Source: Oscillospiraceae bacterium
GTDB lineage: Bacteria; Bacillota; Clostridia; Oscillospirales; Oscillospiraceae
DNA length: 64,000 bases
Direction of reading: 5' to 3'
Assembly (NCBI GenBank): GCA_009780175.1
Contig: WRAO01000004.1
Span: 1-64,000, forward strand
The number at the start of each line of letters is the position of its first letter. The first letter of the stretch is position 1. The notes under the pieces were generated by a model. It ran no database searches. It was not told where the DNA came from and saw nothing but the letters and a program-made list of their open reading frames with translations. Below are positions 24,550 through 33,545 of this stretch, in pieces. Made by a program: the position numbers and the translations under genes.

Positions 24550-26019
24550 TCACTCGACCAGCGCCTGCATTGCGGCGGTCATACCCTCTTGTTCAATTGT
24601 CTCAAGATACTTTGTCACACGGGCGGTCATATCGCCGAGCGCGTTTAAATCTTCGCCCCAAAACGCGACATTCCCGAGGAACGCCGGAACCAAGACGGAA
24701 GCAGGCTCATCCGCATGTGCGGCAAAAAAGTCAAGTACCTGCGCATCATCCCGAATTGGATAAGTCTCTGCTCCCCGCTTGCCGACGAGACAACCCTCGC
24801 CGCGCTCCCCGCTACGATAAAAAGCGATAAGCGCCGCAAGGCTAAAGGTCAGACAAGGAGGCAATACCCCGTTTGCGGCTAAACTGTCCTTCAGCGTAGA
24901 CAAAATCCGCGTCTTCCACTTCGAAACAGAGTTCAGTGAAATGCTGAGCAACTCATGACGAATAAAGGGGTTCTCAAACCGCTCCATCACCGAGTCGGCA
25001 AAAGCCTTCACCTCGTCGGCTGGCAGCGGAACCGTAGGCGCGATCTCACGATAAATACACTGCTCCATAAATGCCCGCATGGCCGGATTCGCCATCGCCT
25101 CACCAACAGTATTAAGCCCCGCCAAAAAGGCGCCCAGCACGGTCGATGTGTGCGCCCCGTTCAAAATCCGCACCTTCCGCTCCCGGTATGGACGAAGGTC
25201 ATCCGTGAATACCACAGGCATCCCTGCCCGATCCAAGGGAAAAGCCTCTTGAACCTCAGCCTGCCGATCACTCTCAATCACCCAGAGTCCAAACGGCTCC
25301 CCGACGACCAAGAGCGCATCCCGATAACCCAACAAATCCCGCTCCAACGCCTCAGCCTCGGCGGCAGGGTAACCGGAGACAATCCGGTCCACAAGGCAAT
25401 TACAGAAAATACAAGCCGTGTCTACCCATTGAAGAAACGCAGGCGGCAACTGCCACAAGTCAATCAACCGCTCCACACACTGCTTCAACTTCGCGCCATT
25501 TTGGTCAATGAGTTCCACCGGCAGGAGAATAAGCCCCTTGTCCAAAGCCCCGTCAAACTGCGTATACCGAGCGTAAAGAAACTGCGTCAACTTACCGGGA
25601 AAGGAGTTCGCAGGTTTTGTCTCAAACCGATCTGTCTCGTCATAGACAATACCCGCATCGGTCGTGTTCGAAATCACAAACCGCAACTCCGGACGTTGGG
25701 CGAGATTAAGATAAGCCTCGTAATTGGCAAACGGGTCTATCACTTCACTAACAGCGTTCACAACACGGTGCTCCACCACCTTCTGTCCGCCCTGTAGTCC
25801 GCGTAGAATGACAGTATAAGCATTCCCCTGCCGCCGAAACGCATCCAAAGACCCAAAGGGGATGGGCTTGATGATTGCCACAGAACCGTCAAACACGCCC
25901 TGTTCATTTGCGACATCAATCATATAGTCGGCGAAGGCTCTGAGAAAATTCCCCTCCCCAAACTGCGCCACAACGACCGGTCTAGTCGTGGCTTTACTCT
26001 GACGAGTAAGTGGTTGCAT
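24550..26019 (-). CDS. uxaB: Tagaturonate reductase
   Basis: A 489-residue NADH-dependent polyol dehydrogenase that reduces D-tagaturonate to D-altronate. The N-terminal nucleotide-binding segment VVVAQFGEGNFLRAF and the C-terminal mannitol-dehydrogenase domain with RKVRILNGAHTS are characteristic of UxaB rather than UxuB. The ATG at 26019 follows GGAGGA; upstream in-frame sequence is not conserved-looking. It lies between an IclR regulator gene and uxaA on the same strand. Confidence 0.93.
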   Translation of the reverse strand: MQPLTRQSKATTRPVVVAQFGEGNFLRAFADYMIDVANEQGVFDGSVAIIKPIPFGSLDAFRRQGNAYTVILRGLQGGQKVVEHRVVNAVSEVIDPFANYEAYLNLAQRPELRFVISNTTDAGIVYDETDRFETKPANSFPGKLTQFLYARYTQFDGALDKGLILLPVELIDQNGAKLKQCVERLIDLWQLPPAFLQWVDTACIFCNCLVDRIVSGYPAAEAEALERDLLGYRDALLVVGEPFGLWVIESDRQAEVQEAFPLDRAGMPVVFTDDLRPYRERKVRILNGAHTSTVLGAFLAGLNTVGEAMANPAMRAFMEQCIYREIAPTVPLPADEVKAFADSVMERFENPFIRHELLSISLNSVSKWKTRILSTLKDSLAANGVLPPCLTFSLAALIAFYRSGERGEGCLVGKRGAETYPIRDDAQVLDFFAAHADEPASVLVPAFLGNVAFWGEDLNALGDMTARVTKYLETIEQEGMTAAMQALVE

Positions 26020-26047
26020 AACAAATCCTCCATGACACACAGTACAA

Positions 26048-26797
26048 TTAAAATGTAAAGAAATGGGCAATTTGTTCAAACTGAATGCGCGCTTCCTTCA
26101 ACGCACTTTCAATCGCCATCTTTTTTTCTGCATCATAGCGAAAAATCGGCGTAGCAACGCTGCTGGCCGCAACCACAGCGCCCCGCTGATAAATGGGTAC
26201 AGCAATACAGCAGATAGACTCGGCAGATTCCTCAGATTCATAGAGGAACATATCATTGCCGTTCACTGCCGCATGTAATTGCTCGAAGTCTGTGATCGTG
26301 CGCGCGGTCAACGGCCGGAGTCCTTGGGGATACAAGTGCTTTAGTTCCTCCAAAGACCGATTTCTCAAAAGCGCCTTTCCAATAGCCGTGGCATATGCCG
26401 GGACTCTCCTTCCGCTTGCGCATTGCATACGAACTGGATGGGGGGAATCCACCGTAGACAGAAAAAAGACCTCTCCGCCATCCAATACCGCAAAGTGACA
26501 GGTTTCACCACAGGCCAGCACGACATCGCTTAAAATGCCGGATATCTTTTGGTAAGTAATCGAATTTTGCACCCGGCTCCCAATCTCAAACAGACGTGTC
26601 CCGAGGGAATAGCTCCGCGTATTCTCTTGGAACCCCAAATACCGCTCTTCCCGCAAGGTCTGCAAAATCGGAGACAAGGTACTGGTAGGGATATCCAAAT
26701 GCCGGGACAGGTCCGAAAGGGTATAGTCTTGATTGTTGGTCGAAATGATCTCCAAAATAGAAAGTACGCGCAATGTAGGCTGGTGTTGCGTGCTCAA
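26048..26797 (-). CDS. IclR-family regulator 1 (hexuronate genes)
   Basis: A 249-residue regulator: winged-helix domain about 6-70 (LRVLSILEIISTN, YTLSDLSRHLDIPTSTLSPILQTL) and an IclR effector domain about 80-249. It is closely paralogous to the second IclR protein encoded at 48605-49354, with identical length and C-terminal FxxIxHxFxF. The start is a TTG with GGAGG 8 bp upstream; the ATG-like extension further upstream would span the promoter. It heads the IclR-uxaB-uxaA transcript and probably senses a uronate-pathway intermediate such as KDG. Confidence 0.9.
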   Translation of the reverse strand: MSTQHQPTLRVLSILEIISTNNQDYTLSDLSRHLDIPTSTLSPILQTLREERYLGFQENTRSYSLGTRLFEIGSRVQNSITYQKISGILSDVVLACGETCHFAVLDGGEVFFLSTVDSPHPVRMQCASGRRVPAYATAIGKALLRNRSLEELKHLYPQGLRPLTARTITDFEQLHAAVNGNDMFLYESEESAESICCIAVPIYQRGAVVAASSVATPIFRYDAEKKMAIESALKEARIQFEQIAHFFTF

Positions 26798-26810
26798 AAG
26801 ATCATCCTCC

Positions 26811-26872
26811 TTTCCGTATATACGAGATCTCGAGCTTGAAGTGATTGTACTAGCACCGTCCCCCATTGTCAA
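26811..26872 (-). promoter_or_regulatory. Promoter and candidate operator of iclR1-uxaB-uxaA
   Basis: On the minus strand TTGACA (26872-26867), 17-bp spacer, TACAAT (26849-26844). About 11-26 bp past the expected start lies the palindrome CGTATATACG (26815-26824 area, inside TTTCCGTATATACGAGA), similar to sites at 26998-27021 and 49551-49566. Confidence 0.7.
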
Positions 26873-26957
26873 TGGCGTTTGACGGAATCACTTTGTCAAA
26901 AAATTCCATTGTAATTTAGAAGAAACGACTGATTCACGTCGCGAAAGCAAATAGAGC

Positions 26958-27021
26958 TTTACACGGCGAAAAAACCGTGTTATCCTTATATGTGGACATG
27001 TTTCCCGATATGCGGAAACAT
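26958..27021 (+). promoter_or_regulatory. Promoter and palindromic operator of the first TRAP operon
   Basis: Possible TTTACA (26958-26963), 17-bp spacer, TATCCT (26981-26986); the spacer contains the inverted repeat ACACGG/CCGTGT. Downstream, arms ATGTTTCC (26998-27005) and GGAAACAT (27014-27021) form a perfect 8-bp inverted repeat around an ATAT centre. The remainder of the 370-bp gap between iclR1 and dctP shows no gene. Confidence 0.6.
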
Positions 27022-27169
27022 TGCTTGAGAAATCGCAACTCCATTTGCAAGATCGAATCGCTTAGGGAAAGGGGCGTGGAAGCGGCAGTAGAGGTTCATA
27101 GTAGCCTTTATATTTGTGAGTTGTTTCAGTTACCTGTTCTAAAGCAATGATTTTTAGGAGGAAATGAAT

Positions 27170-28237
27170 ATGAAAAGAAAATTAGTAGCGCTTCTCATCG
27201 TATGTGTTCTGCTCTTTGCGGCTTGCTCCCCAGCCGCACCCACAGCGACCCCGACTCCGGCACCGCCCGCAGGTGGCGCGACTCCGGCACCGGCAGAAAC
27301 CCCCGCCCCGCCGGCAGACCAAACCTTCACCCTCAGACTGTCCGAAGTCCACTCCGGCGACGGACACCCGGCTAATGTCGGCCATCATCTGTTTGCGGAA
27401 CTCGCACATGAGCGCAGCGGCGGCACACTCAATATTGAAGTGTTCTCCGGCGGCGTCCTCGGCAGCGAAATGGAAGTTATGGCACAAGTACAGATGGGCA
27501 TCATCGAAATGATCCGCCTGCCGGTCCCCATCCTTGCCAACGTCGAGCCGAACTTCAACGCTCTGTTCCTTCCCGGCGTATGGGACGGCCGTGACGCCAT
27601 GTTCGCCGCTCTAGATGGAGAAATCGGCACCTATTTCGCCGACATGCTCCGTGCGCACGATATGTACATCCTCGCTTGGCACGATGCGGGCGCCCGCAGC
27701 CTGTACAACTCCGTACGTCCCATCTACACCCCGGAAGACCTGGAAGGCCTGAGAATCCGTATGCAGGAATCCCCCCTCATGATCCGTCTGATGGAACTGA
27801 TGGGCGGCGTTCCCGTACCGATGGGCCCGGCTGAAGTATATGCCGCAATCCAAACCGGCCTGGTAGACGGCGCTGAGAACAACTGGCCATCCTATGTCAC
27901 CAGCTTCTCCCACCATGAAGTCGCCCGTTACTTCACAGAAAACGAGCACTCCAGAGTGCCAGAGGCCGTTGTCATCAGCCTCGCAGTTTGGGAAAGCCTG
28001 AGCGAGACGCAACAAGCAGTCCTGAGAGACGCCGCCATCGAAGGCGCATACGCACAACGTGCGGCGTGGGCCCAAGTTGAGGTAGAGGCAGAGGCAGAAG
28101 CCGTCGCCGCTGGCGCATACGTTGTCCGCCTCACCCCAGAACAACGCCAAGCCTTCACAGACAGAATCATGCCCATTTGGGACGACTTCCCAGAAGTGGC
28201 AGACCTCATCGCTATGATCCGCGCCGCCCAGAGCTAA
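27170..28237 (+). CDS. TRAP transporter solute-binding lipoprotein (DctP)
   Basis: A 355-residue extracytoplasmic binding protein. Signal peptide with lipobox FAAC, then a Pro/Thr/Ala linker and a DctP fold from about residue 50. The conserved arginine segment LEGLRIRMQESP, which salt-bridges the ligand carboxylate, and GPAEVYAAIQTGLVDGAENN are present. The second of two adjacent ATGs (27170) is taken as start because AGGAGG is then 8 bp away. With dctQ and dctM downstream and kduI-kduD-kdgF beyond, the ligand is probably a (unsaturated) hexuronate. Confidence 0.92.
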   Translation: MKRKLVALLIVCVLLFAACSPAAPTATPTPAPPAGGATPAPAETPAPPADQTFTLRLSEVHSGDGHPANVGHHLFAELAHERSGGTLNIEVFSGGVLGSEMEVMAQVQMGIIEMIRLPVPILANVEPNFNALFLPGVWDGRDAMFAALDGEIGTYFADMLRAHDMYILAWHDAGARSLYNSVRPIYTPEDLEGLRIRMQESPLMIRLMELMGGVPVPMGPAEVYAAIQTGLVDGAENNWPSYVTSFSHHEVARYFTENEHSRVPEAVVISLAVWESLSETQQAVLRDAAIEGAYAQRAAWAQVEVEAEAEAVAAGAYVVRLTPEQRQAFTDRIMPIWDDFPEVADLIAMIRAAQS

Positions 28238-28252
28238 TCGGACTTACATGAC

Positions 28253-28278
28253 TTTGGGGGGGAGATATCCCCCCCAAA
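28253..28278 (+). promoter_or_regulatory. Intercistronic hairpin between dctP and dctQ
   Basis: A perfect 10-bp stem TTTGGGGGGG / CCCCCCCAAA with a 6-nt loop, 16 bp after the dctP stop codon and without a T-run. Such hairpins protect the upstream mRNA and let the binding protein be made in excess over the permease. Confidence 0.75.
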
Positions 28279-28309
28279 CCCATTCACCGTAAGAAGGGGA
28301 GAATCCTAG

Positions 28310-28813
28310 TTGAAACTCTACAATAGCTACAGAAAATTGATCGGTGGCATGGGGAAGGCGTTAGATGTCGTAACCATCCTCCTAATGCTGGCGATGGTTG
28401 CCGTGGTATTCTATCAGGTTATCATGCGGCAAATTTTTGAAAGACCGCCCATTTGGGGCGAAGAAGTCGCCGTGACCTTTATGGTCTGGTTCGTGTTCCT
28501 CGGCATCGTCCTCGGGCTCGAAGAAGACCTGCATATCGGCATTACAATGTTTGTCGACAAACTGCCCCGAAAAGTGCAATTCGCGATAGAGATTCTTGTC
28601 AATCTCCTGATATTAGCCCTCGCGATCCTCCTGCTGGTATACGGCTATCAGTTTGCATCCAGAATGCTGAGCTTCGGCACCGCACTGCCCGCGACAGGAA
28701 TGCCCGCGGCCACCCACTATGCGGTCGTCCCGATCACAGGTGCCCTTATGATTTTGGTAACACTGGGTAAAATCGCAGGACAACTAGTCAACAGGAAGGA
28801 GCTGCCACAATGA
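28310..28813 (+). CDS. TRAP transporter small permease (DctQ)
   Basis: A 167-residue protein with four membrane helices, matching the DctQ size and topology; it carries the helix-1 YxxVxRxxF-like pattern (FYQVIMRQIFERPPIWGEEVAV) found in the family. The start is TTG at 28310, preceded by AAGGGGAG. It overlaps dctM by 4 bp (ATGA). Confidence 0.9.
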   Translation: MKLYNSYRKLIGGMGKALDVVTILLMLAMVAVVFYQVIMRQIFERPPIWGEEVAVTFMVWFVFLGIVLGLEEDLHIGITMFVDKLPRKVQFAIEILVNLLILALAILLLVYGYQFASRMLSFGTALPATGMPAATHYAVVPITGALMILVTLGKIAGQLVNRKELPQ

Positions 28814-30117
28814 GTGATCCGATTGCAGTATTTATATTGATCGGCGGCTTTGCCTTCCTGATGGCGCTAAAAGTCCCTGTGGCCTTTGCCCTTGCCCTTT
28901 CAGCCTTCGCCTCCGCCTTCTATTTCGGAGACGGTACGCGCCTATTCCCAATCGTAGTACAACGCCTAGTCAGCGGAATCCGCCCCTTCAACTTCATGGC
29001 CATCCCCTTCTTCATCATCGCCGGCAATCTCATGGGCCAAGGCGGCATCGGCAAGCGGATGATCGACCTAGCCGACGCCTTAGTAGGCCGTGTCCGCGGC
29101 GGACTGGCCATGGTCAACGTGCTCTCGTCCAAATTCTTCGGAACCGTCTCCGGCTCTGTAGTAGCGGACACCTCGGCGCTGGGCACCATCATGATCCCCA
29201 TGATGGAAAAGCAAGGCTATGACAAAGAGTTCGCCACCGCAAACACCGTTACCTCCTCCATCGTCGGCCTCTTGATCCCGCCCAGCCACAACATGATTAT
29301 CTTCGCCATGGCCGCTGGCGGCGGCGTCTCGATCGCCGCGCTCTTTCTAGCCGGTATCATGCCCGCTCTGGTGCTGGGCGTCGGACTCATGATCGTATCG
29401 TACATAATCGCTGTGAAAAAGAACTACCCCAAGGGCGAGAAATACACGCTCTGGCAAACACTAAAGCTCTTTTTCGACAGCTTCTGGGGCCTCTTAACCA
29501 TCGTCATCATCGTCGGCGGCATCACATCAGGGTACTTCACCGCCACAGAAGCCTCGGTAATCGCGGTTATCTACGCCTTCATCGTCACATTCTTCGTCTA
29601 CAGAGAGATCCCCCTCCGGCAATTCTGGCCCATCATGAAAAAATCCATCCGGACCGTAGCAATGGTCATGGCCATCATCGCCGCCTCCCAAGCCTTCGGC
29701 TACATGATGACCATTTTGCGCGTACCCGATATGGCCACAAACGCCATCCTGACACTTTCTGAAAATCCCTTCGTGATCCTCCTGCTCATCAATGTCATCC
29801 TCCTCGTCCTGGGCCTAGTTATGGACATGGCGCCCATGATCCTAATTACGACGCCCATCCTCTTACCCGTCGCCACCCAAGTCGCGGGTATGCACCCAGT
29901 ACAGTTCGGTATTGTCCTCCTGTTGAACCTGGGCATCTCCCTCATCACGCCCCCGGTAGGAACCGTCCTGTTCGTCGGCTGCTCCATCGGACGAACCACC
30001 ATCGAGGCCGTAATCAAACCGCTCTTGCCCTACTATTTCGTCATGATCCTAGTCCTCTTGCTCATCACCTATATCCCGGCGATTTCCATGTGGCTGCCGG
30101 GCGTCCTACTCTCGTAA
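28810..30117 (+). CDS. TRAP transporter large permease (DctM)
   Basis: A 435-residue, about 12-helix secondary transporter subunit that couples Na+ to solute uptake. Family motifs are clear: IPFFIIAGNLM, GGLAMVNVLSSKFFGTVSGS, LIPPSHNMIIFA and the late GISLITPPVGTVLFVGCSIG. ATGA overlap with dctQ shows coupled translation. The next gene, kduI, follows after a 93-bp gap with a hairpin. Confidence 0.93.
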   Translation: MSDPIAVFILIGGFAFLMALKVPVAFALALSAFASAFYFGDGTRLFPIVVQRLVSGIRPFNFMAIPFFIIAGNLMGQGGIGKRMIDLADALVGRVRGGLAMVNVLSSKFFGTVSGSVVADTSALGTIMIPMMEKQGYDKEFATANTVTSSIVGLLIPPSHNMIIFAMAAGGGVSIAALFLAGIMPALVLGVGLMIVSYIIAVKKNYPKGEKYTLWQTLKLFFDSFWGLLTIVIIVGGITSGYFTATEASVIAVIYAFIVTFFVYREIPLRQFWPIMKKSIRTVAMVMAIIAASQAFGYMMTILRVPDMATNAILTLSENPFVILLLINVILLVLGLVMDMAPMILITTPILLPVATQVAGMHPVQFGIVLLLNLGISLITPPVGTVLFVGCSIGRTTIEAVIKPLLPYYFVMILVLLLITYIPAISMWLPGVLLS

Positions 30118-30140
30118 AGCTCGCTTTTACGTGCATAAGA

Positions 30141-30166
30141 AGGGGTGTGAAACACTTCACACCCCT
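30141..30166 (+). promoter_or_regulatory. Hairpin between dctM and kduI
   Basis: An 11-bp perfect stem AGGGGTGTGAA / TTCACACCCCT with a 4-nt loop, followed only by CTCATTTC. It could be a partial terminator or a processing site separating transporter and enzyme genes. Confidence 0.6.
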
Positions 30167-30210
30167 CTCATTTCATCCGAGACATACTATTTTAAAGGAG
30201 GTTTGGATCA

Positions 30211-31053
30211 ATGGATATCAGATATTCCGCCAACCAAAAAGATGTTCGCCGCTACACCACGGAGGAACTGCGAGACGAGTTTCTCATCACGGACCTCTAC
30301 CAGCCCGATCAAGTGTCCGCCGTCTATTCCCACGTAGACCGCATGGTCGTCCTAGGTATTATGCCCGTAAAAGAAGCGCTCCCCATCGACAAAGGCATCA
30401 ATGTCATGAGCAACTTCGGCACCGAGTATTTCTTAGAGCGGCGCGAGGTGGGCTTCTTTAACCTAGGCGGTCCCGGCGTATGCACCGTAGACGGCACAGC
30501 CTACAAACTAGGCCCGCGAGACTGCATCTATATTACCAAAGGCTCGCAAGAAGTCACCTTCCAGAGCGACAACCCAAGCGAACCCGCCAAATTCTACGGC
30601 GTCTCCGCTCCCGCCCATAAAGCCTGTGAGACACGCCTACTCACCATTGCAGAGGCCGCAAAGAATCCCCTGGGCAGCGCGGAGACAAGTAACAAACGCG
30701 TCATCAACCAATTCATCCACCCCGCCGTGCTCGAAACCTGCCAACTGCTGATGGGGCTCACAATCTTAGAACCAGGCAGCGTCTGGAACACCATGCCGCC
30801 CCACACCCACGAACGCAGAATGGAAGTCTATACCTACTTCGACATCCCAGAAAACGGAGCCGTTTTCCACTTCATGGGCGAACCCAAAGAGACCCGGCAC
30901 CTCGTCATCCAAAACTACGACGCCATCATCTCCCCGAGCTGGAGCATCCACTCCGGTTGCGGCACCGCCAATTATGCCTTCATCTGGGCCATGGGCGGCG
31001 AAAACCAAACCTTCACCGATATGGACACCATGTCCGCATCCGACCTCAGATAG
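30211..31053 (+). CDS. kduI: 5-keto-4-deoxyuronate isomerase
   Basis: A 280-residue bicupin that converts 4-deoxy-L-threo-5-hexosulose uronate to 3-deoxy-D-glycero-2,5-hexodiulosonate in pectin breakdown. The zinc-binding region PPHTHERRMEVYTYFD and the late SIHSGCGTANYAFIWAM segment are characteristic, and the length is that of E. coli KduI. A strong AAAGGAGG precedes the ATG. kduD follows after 10 bp. Confidence 0.95.
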   Translation: MDIRYSANQKDVRRYTTEELRDEFLITDLYQPDQVSAVYSHVDRMVVLGIMPVKEALPIDKGINVMSNFGTEYFLERREVGFFNLGGPGVCTVDGTAYKLGPRDCIYITKGSQEVTFQSDNPSEPAKFYGVSAPAHKACETRLLTIAEAAKNPLGSAETSNKRVINQFIHPAVLETCQLLMGLTILEPGSVWNTMPPHTHERRMEVYTYFDIPENGAVFHFMGEPKETRHLVIQNYDAIISPSWSIHSGCGTANYAFIWAMGGENQTFTDMDTMSASDLR

Positions 31054-31063
31054 GAGAGTATGC

Positions 31064-31858
31064 ATGAACTCATTTTCGCTCAAAGGCAAGGTCGCCCTCG
31101 TCACAGGGGCCGTCCACGGCATCGGATTTGGAATCGCCTGCGCCCTGCATGAAGCCGGTGCCAAAGTGGCCTTTAACAGCTTAAAACAAGAAGAAGTAGA
31201 CAAGGCCATCACCGCCTACCAAGAAGCCGGCGTAGACGCCAAAGGCTACGTCTGCGACGTCACAGACGAAACTGCCGTCAAAGCCATGGTAGCCCAAATC
31301 ACAACAGATATCGGCGCGGTCGATATCCTCGTCAACAACGCCGGCATGATCCAGCGCACCCCCATGCTCGAAATGTCCCCCGAAGACTTCCGCCGCGTGA
31401 TCGACGTAAACCTAAACGGCCCCTTCATCGTTTCGCAAGCGGTCCTCCCGGCGATGGTGGAAAAACGGCAGGGCAAAATCATCAACATCTGCTCGATGAT
31501 GAGCGAACTCGGCCGCGAGACAGTCGCGGGCTACGCCGCCTCCAAAGGCGGGCTGAAGATGCTCACCAAAAACATCGCCAGCGAGTTCGGCCAATACAAC
31601 ATCCAATGCAACGGCCTCGGCCCCGGTTATATCGAAACCCCCCAAACCGCCCCCCTGCGCGAACCCCAAGCGGACGGGTCCAGACATCCGTTCGACGCCT
31701 TCATCGTCTCCAAAACCCCCGCGGACCGCTGGGGCCGCGTAGAAGACCTAACAGGCCCAGCCGTCTTCCTCGCCAGCCCCGCGTCCGATTTCGTCAACGG
31801 GCACATCCTTTACGTAGACGGCGGAATCCTAGCCTATATCGGCAGACAACCCAAATAA
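31064..31858 (+). CDS. kduD: 2-deoxy-D-gluconate/2,5-diketo-3-deoxygluconate dehydrogenase (SDR)
   Basis: A 264-residue classical short-chain dehydrogenase. NAD(P) motif TGAVHGIGFGIA near residue 14, NNAG, catalytic Ser (ICSMMS) and YAASKGG. Position directly after kduI argues for KduD, which reduces 2,5-diketo-3-deoxygluconate to KDG; by sequence alone gluconate 5-dehydrogenase is also possible. TAGGAG lies 8 bp before the ATG at 31064. Confidence 0.88.
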   Translation: MNSFSLKGKVALVTGAVHGIGFGIACALHEAGAKVAFNSLKQEEVDKAITAYQEAGVDAKGYVCDVTDETAVKAMVAQITTDIGAVDILVNNAGMIQRTPMLEMSPEDFRRVIDVNLNGPFIVSQAVLPAMVEKRQGKIINICSMMSELGRETVAGYAASKGGLKMLTKNIASEFGQYNIQCNGLGPGYIETPQTAPLREPQADGSRHPFDAFIVSKTPADRWGRVEDLTGPAVFLASPASDFVNGHILYVDGGILAYIGRQPK

Positions 31859-31877
31859 TAGGGAAGGGGAGCTCTGT

Positions 31878-32216
31878 ATGAAACTTTCTTACCATGACGC
31901 CTATATTCCCATCTCAAATGAGAAGATAACCAGGCGCGTCCTCGCCCACGACGGAACTCTCATGCTGGTACACATGACCTTCCACGTGAAAAACGACGAT
32001 CCCGGTATGCATTCCCATCCCCATGAACAGATCGTCTATGTGGAAAAAGGTAAGTTCGAGTTCATCAAAGAAGACGGTAGCGAGCCCTTCATCCTAACCG
32101 ACGGGGACTCCGCCTATTTTGAACCAAACGTAAAACACGGTGCCAGAGTCCTAGAGGATAACAGCGTCCTCCTAGACATTTTCACCCCCATCAGAGAAGA
32201 CTTCTTGCCAAAATAG
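31878..32216 (+). CDS. kdgF: Cupin, KdgF-like unsaturated-uronate linearising enzyme
   Basis: A 112-residue single-domain cupin with metal motif GMHSHPHEQIVYVEKG and a second-strand H in PNVKHGARV. KdgF proteins of this size open 4,5-unsaturated galacturonate or guluronate to the linear keto form, the step before KduI, which fits its place after kduI-kduD. A generic cupin remains possible. GGGAAGGGGAG precedes the ATG. Confidence 0.8.
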   Translation: MKLSYHDAYIPISNEKITRRVLAHDGTLMLVHMTFHVKNDDPGMHSHPHEQIVYVEKGKFEFIKEDGSEPFILTDGDSAYFEPNVKHGARVLEDNSVLLDIFTPIREDFLPK

Positions 32217-32336
32217 GCAAATGGGACCGCCCGTGACGCTTTCCATCCACAGGGGCCGGCAAACCGCCGCCCCTGTGTCTCCATGTCAAAGCCCGATCCG
32301 AAGTTTGAAAGCATATGGATATAGAGGTATGTCAGA

Positions 32337-33530
32337 ATGAGCCAATCATTTTATGCAAAGCTTGACCCAGCCAATAAATACATATTGTTCTGTTGCTTCT
32401 TCATGTTCGCAACCAACGGCCTATACGGTATGGTGTTGGGCTCCCTCTTGCCCCTCATCAGCGCGGAATATGGCCTGAGCAACACCATCAGCGGCGCGCT
32501 CCTGTCCTCCCATCAGATCGGCGCGCTTATCGCCGGATTTTCCGCCGGCATCCTGCCGCTCTACCTCGGGCGAAAAAAAGCCCTGCTCTTCCTCTGCACC
32601 TTCGTCATCGTTGGCTTCACCATTGTTATAATTACCGGCAACCCCGTCTGGCTCATCATCGGCTTTCTCTTCACCGGCATCAGCCGCGGCAGTATTTCCA
32701 ATTTCAATAACGCAATCGTCAACGAAGTATCCAACGGCAGCGCAGCAGCGTTGAATCTCCTGCACAGCGTCTTCGCGATCGGCGCGCTCTCAGCCCCGTT
32801 CCTAGTCATCTGGAGCACCAATCTCATGGGAGACGAAGGCTGGAAACTCGCGGTCCTCATCATAATCGGCTTCGTAACAGCAGCCATCCTTTTTTTCTCG
32901 CGGGCAAAGATTGCCGAATCTACGAAAGAACAGCGAAAAGAAAAGCTATCCTACCAATTTCTGAGAAACAGATGGCTCTGGTATAACATCGGCATCCTGT
33001 TTTTCTACCTCTGCGTAGAAGCCACCGTCAACGGCTGGATCGTAACCTACTTCGTCAACACAGATATCATGTCCCGGCAATACGCGCAAATGCTCGCATC
33101 CCTCCTCTGGCTTGTAATCCTAGCAGGTCGCCTCAGTGTCGCCTTCTCTAGAGATAGAATCCCCAAACAATGGATTCTGATCGGCACCTCCATCGGTACC
33201 GCGCTCTTCTACATCCTGCTCCTCGCAACCAGAAATCTCACCGTCATCACCATAGCCATCGCCGGTCTAGGTTTCTCCATGGCGGCTATCTATCCGACCA
33301 CGATTGCAAACATCAGCAAAACCATCAAAACCCACCCGCAAAGCCTCGGTGTCATCCTGTTAACCAGCGGCGTAGGCGCAATCTCCATGCCCCTCATAAC
33401 AGGTATCCTGTCCGATCGCTTCGGCCTGGTTGCCGGAATGGGCGCCGTAATCGTCGCTATTTCCCTCATGCTCCTCTGTGTCATCCTCGCCATAACCGGT
33501 CGACCAAACGAACCAGAGCAGGCCAAATGA
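32337..33530 (+). CDS. MFS transporter
   Basis: A 397-residue, 12-helix major facilitator protein of the FucP/sugar type, with the loop-2/3 motif GILPLYLGRKKALL. It has no signal peptide or fused domain. GAGGT precedes the ATG by about 8 bp. Being the last gene after kdgF, it is likely to carry a uronate or related sugar acid, giving the island a second uptake route besides the two TRAP systems; the substrate is not evident from sequence. Confidence 0.82.
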   Translation: MSQSFYAKLDPANKYILFCCFFMFATNGLYGMVLGSLLPLISAEYGLSNTISGALLSSHQIGALIAGFSAGILPLYLGRKKALLFLCTFVIVGFTIVIITGNPVWLIIGFLFTGISRGSISNFNNAIVNEVSNGSAAALNLLHSVFAIGALSAPFLVIWSTNLMGDEGWKLAVLIIIGFVTAAILFFSRAKIAESTKEQRKEKLSYQFLRNRWLWYNIGILFFYLCVEATVNGWIVTYFVNTDIMSRQYAQMLASLLWLVILAGRLSVAFSRDRIPKQWILIGTSIGTALFYILLLATRNLTVITIAIAGLGFSMAAIYPTTIANISKTIKTHPQSLGVILLTSGVGAISMPLITGILSDRFGLVAGMGAVIVAISLMLLCVILAITGRPNEPEQAK

Positions 33531-33545
33531 GATAGGGAGCAGTAG